Shown: one piece after another, positions 63,601-64,000 of the stretch
How positions within the stretch are numbered: position 1 is the stretch's first letter
Layout of the letters: each line of letters begins with the position of its first letter
DNA from: Phascolarctobacterium_A sp034086985
GTDB taxonomy: Bacteria > Bacillota > Negativicutes > Acidaminococcales > Acidaminococcaceae
DNA length: 64,000 bases
Assembly (NCBI GenBank): GCA_034086985.1
Contig: JAXDZG010000012.1
Coordinates: 186,001-250,000, forward strand
Direction: 5' to 3'
Program-made: the position numbers and the translations under genes
The notes under the pieces: generated by a model
The model's database searches: none
Seen by the model: the letters and a program-made list of their open reading frames with translations, nothing else
What the model was told of the DNA's origin: nothing

Positions 63601-64000
63601 TTCGCTACCTTACTTCCTGTATACTCTCCATAAGAGCCCCATTTGTCAGTAGGTACTGTTGCAACCAATTCATTATTCCATACAGCACCATTGCTCAAAT
63701 AAATATTTGCTGTACCGGTAAAGCCAGCCTCCTTATTGGCATCCTTAAATGCATCAAAAATGACACCAGTTAGATAAGAGTCACTATTGTTTAAACCCAA
63801 ATTGATAATTGTATCCTTGCAAGACTCTTTTGGATTTACAGCACCATTAATTAAGCCAACATTACCTGTTAGTTTTACAGTATTATTACTAGCCCCATCT
63901 TTGGATTCATTCATATTGATGTTAACGGTACCAGATTGAGCTGCAACAGACAGCATTCCAGCCCTAGTTGCTTCGATAGAAACATCTCCATTCAAATCAG
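60651..64000 (-). CDS. Second autotransporter, C-terminal part (5' end outside window)
   Basis: The frame is open to the right edge, giving at least 1115 residues; the signal peptide and start are outside. The passenger has two copies of the module seen in the giant protein, near 63.5 kb (NYSGVTNIFYAHANEGT) and 61.95 kb (NYSGSGILVYEHANDGT). An Ala/Pro/Glu-rich insert (VAAAAEPAAPAVGA) precedes the second. The barrel starts near GTWARVYGGQSKYSG (about 61.4 kb) and ends in NAGLRFTF, almost the same as the giant protein. The two genes are clearly paralogues. Surface exposure is expected; ligand unknown. Confidence 0.92.
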   Translation of the reverse strand, partial: DLNGDVSIEATRAGMLSVAAQSGTVNINMNESKDGASNNTVKLTGNVGLINGAVNPKESCKDTIINLGLNNSDSYLTGVIFDAFKDANKEAGFTGTANIYLSNGAVWNNELVATVPTDKWGSYGEYTGSKVAKFTGGTASSAGNIYQKDGKPLTIDNYSGVTNIFYAHANEGTEAGDYTAGDTIIKHAEEGSVVNLITNGTAQTEEASLGKILSALAGKLTYANHATEQNLTGTVKLAAGLTSDSVVWALSDIVFGEDGKGTIAENSIVVPEPPKEQGTNTTFNSTLNGGLNLEYHHGGVHADNGYKFTENTTINIENGNTAIEGTNDIKINATDKTLTLTVKPADSEDRAFGIKQEKATTINLEADKLAINVAGSNGNEGIRLDNVAAQKAVTNINAATEINLAGSASSKGITVNGNSELNIKGDLSINNSSTSAGEGAGSLAIGIYAGSKDAAPSVGSVINITGATTLQGNGTGVAAIGGGSTINLQGATQITTGSADLPAIVAASGTVNVNMTAASTNTVKLQGNLMVTKKALADDGSGADSVINIKMDNSSSSWTGVAYNAFKEKDAPNNDNSEDEPTVGPEDTPVAPVALFALRAVSEPEPVAAAAEPAAPAVGAINLSLSNGAVWTNELVGELPLGNSTYSGSRINNFEGGSDYSHSGYIVQRDTNPLTITNYSGSGILVYEHANDGTSLADYTAGNTTIENAAAGSLITLSTDNKNIDTNSKETVEKVMTALAQKLLYAAAGSNTNLQGQVQIAGSLTTNKVALWLGDLTFDANNVGKFTEGSAHTTFTIVDEEADSSKGLRGAITSNLNSWRDLASSSFTLRDAQRIRQAAGGRGPVDSGTRLGAEDSGTWARVYGGQSKYSGNNTSYDGNNWAAQVGYDKQLANGWTLGVALDYQDGSVSYVGGSGDTELYGLSILGSKELANNSYLDLAMRVGHVKNEFSASETRGGDYSATGYSLSAQYSKRFGDVDAKGYVEPQLQLTWSRMGSSDFGMTDIFDQKYSVKQDAFNSFVGRLGVEVGQASDYGHYYARLSVAHEFAGDMDTHFADEYGRSKDRSFDLGDTWTEITVGGTYNLGKNMSLFGDVSKSLSGDYKDDWKVNAGLRFTF

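Overview
The window looks like a chromosomal segment of a diderm Firmicute (class Negativicutes; an Acidaminococcaceae/Phascolarctobacterium-like gut bacterium is my best guess, from general knowledge and not from a search). It mixes Firmicutes features (lysine riboswitch, RNase HIII, a ccpN-ppsR pair, sigma-A promoters, larB/larC) with outer-membrane genes (Skp/OmpH, an LptA-like protein, a TonB receptor, an RND pump, two autotransporters). Almost all genes lie on the minus strand. No rRNA, CRISPR array, phage or complete insertion sequence was seen.

Layout. 1-6.1 kb: recJ (cut by the window edge) and a LapA-like gene, then a diaminopimelate/lysine operon dapB-asd-lysC-dapA plus a CGGC-domain gene, driven by a sigma-A promoter and a lysine riboswitch with terminator. 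6.2-15.6 kb: dut, pnp, a zinc-ribbon membrane protein, an unrecognised 515-residue protein, larC and larB (nickel-pincer cofactor) split by a 237-bp inverted-repeat element, thrC and a YbaK-like deacylase. 15.7-24.6 kb, mostly plus strand: nadE, an overlapping sensor / degenerate response regulator / sensor trio, then three tandem Flp-pilin-like genes with matching promoters and terminators but different ectodomains, and a PIN toxin-antitoxin pair. 24.7-31 kb: an Asp/Glu racemase, a four-gene envelope glycolipid cluster and rnhC. 31-35.2 kb: an RND pump and its adaptor. 35.4-44.4 kb: tRNA-Ile(CAU), rpoD, dnaG, an LptA-like gene, ppsR, ccpN, a TadG-like protein, skp and a YbjN-like gene. 44.6-64 kb: an outer-membrane island with a 4485-residue autotransporter, a TonB receptor and a second autotransporter that runs off the right edge.

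The items most worth a second look are: (i) the roughly 300-nt leader of the giant autotransporter, which has a compact stem with alternative pairing partners, an antiterminator and a terminator and resembles an unassigned riboswitch or attenuator; (ii) the kinase-less sensor/pseudo-receiver/sensor operon beside the three variable-tail pilins; (iii) the giant autotransporter built from nine diverged repeats of one module; (iv) the inverted-repeat element inside the lar operon; (v) a dispersed hairpin repeat whose end supplies the ribosome binding site of two unrelated genes; (vi) ppsR, whose conserved reading frame begins without ATG, GTG or TTG; and (vii) a proteobacterial-style insertion in the housekeeping sigma factor.
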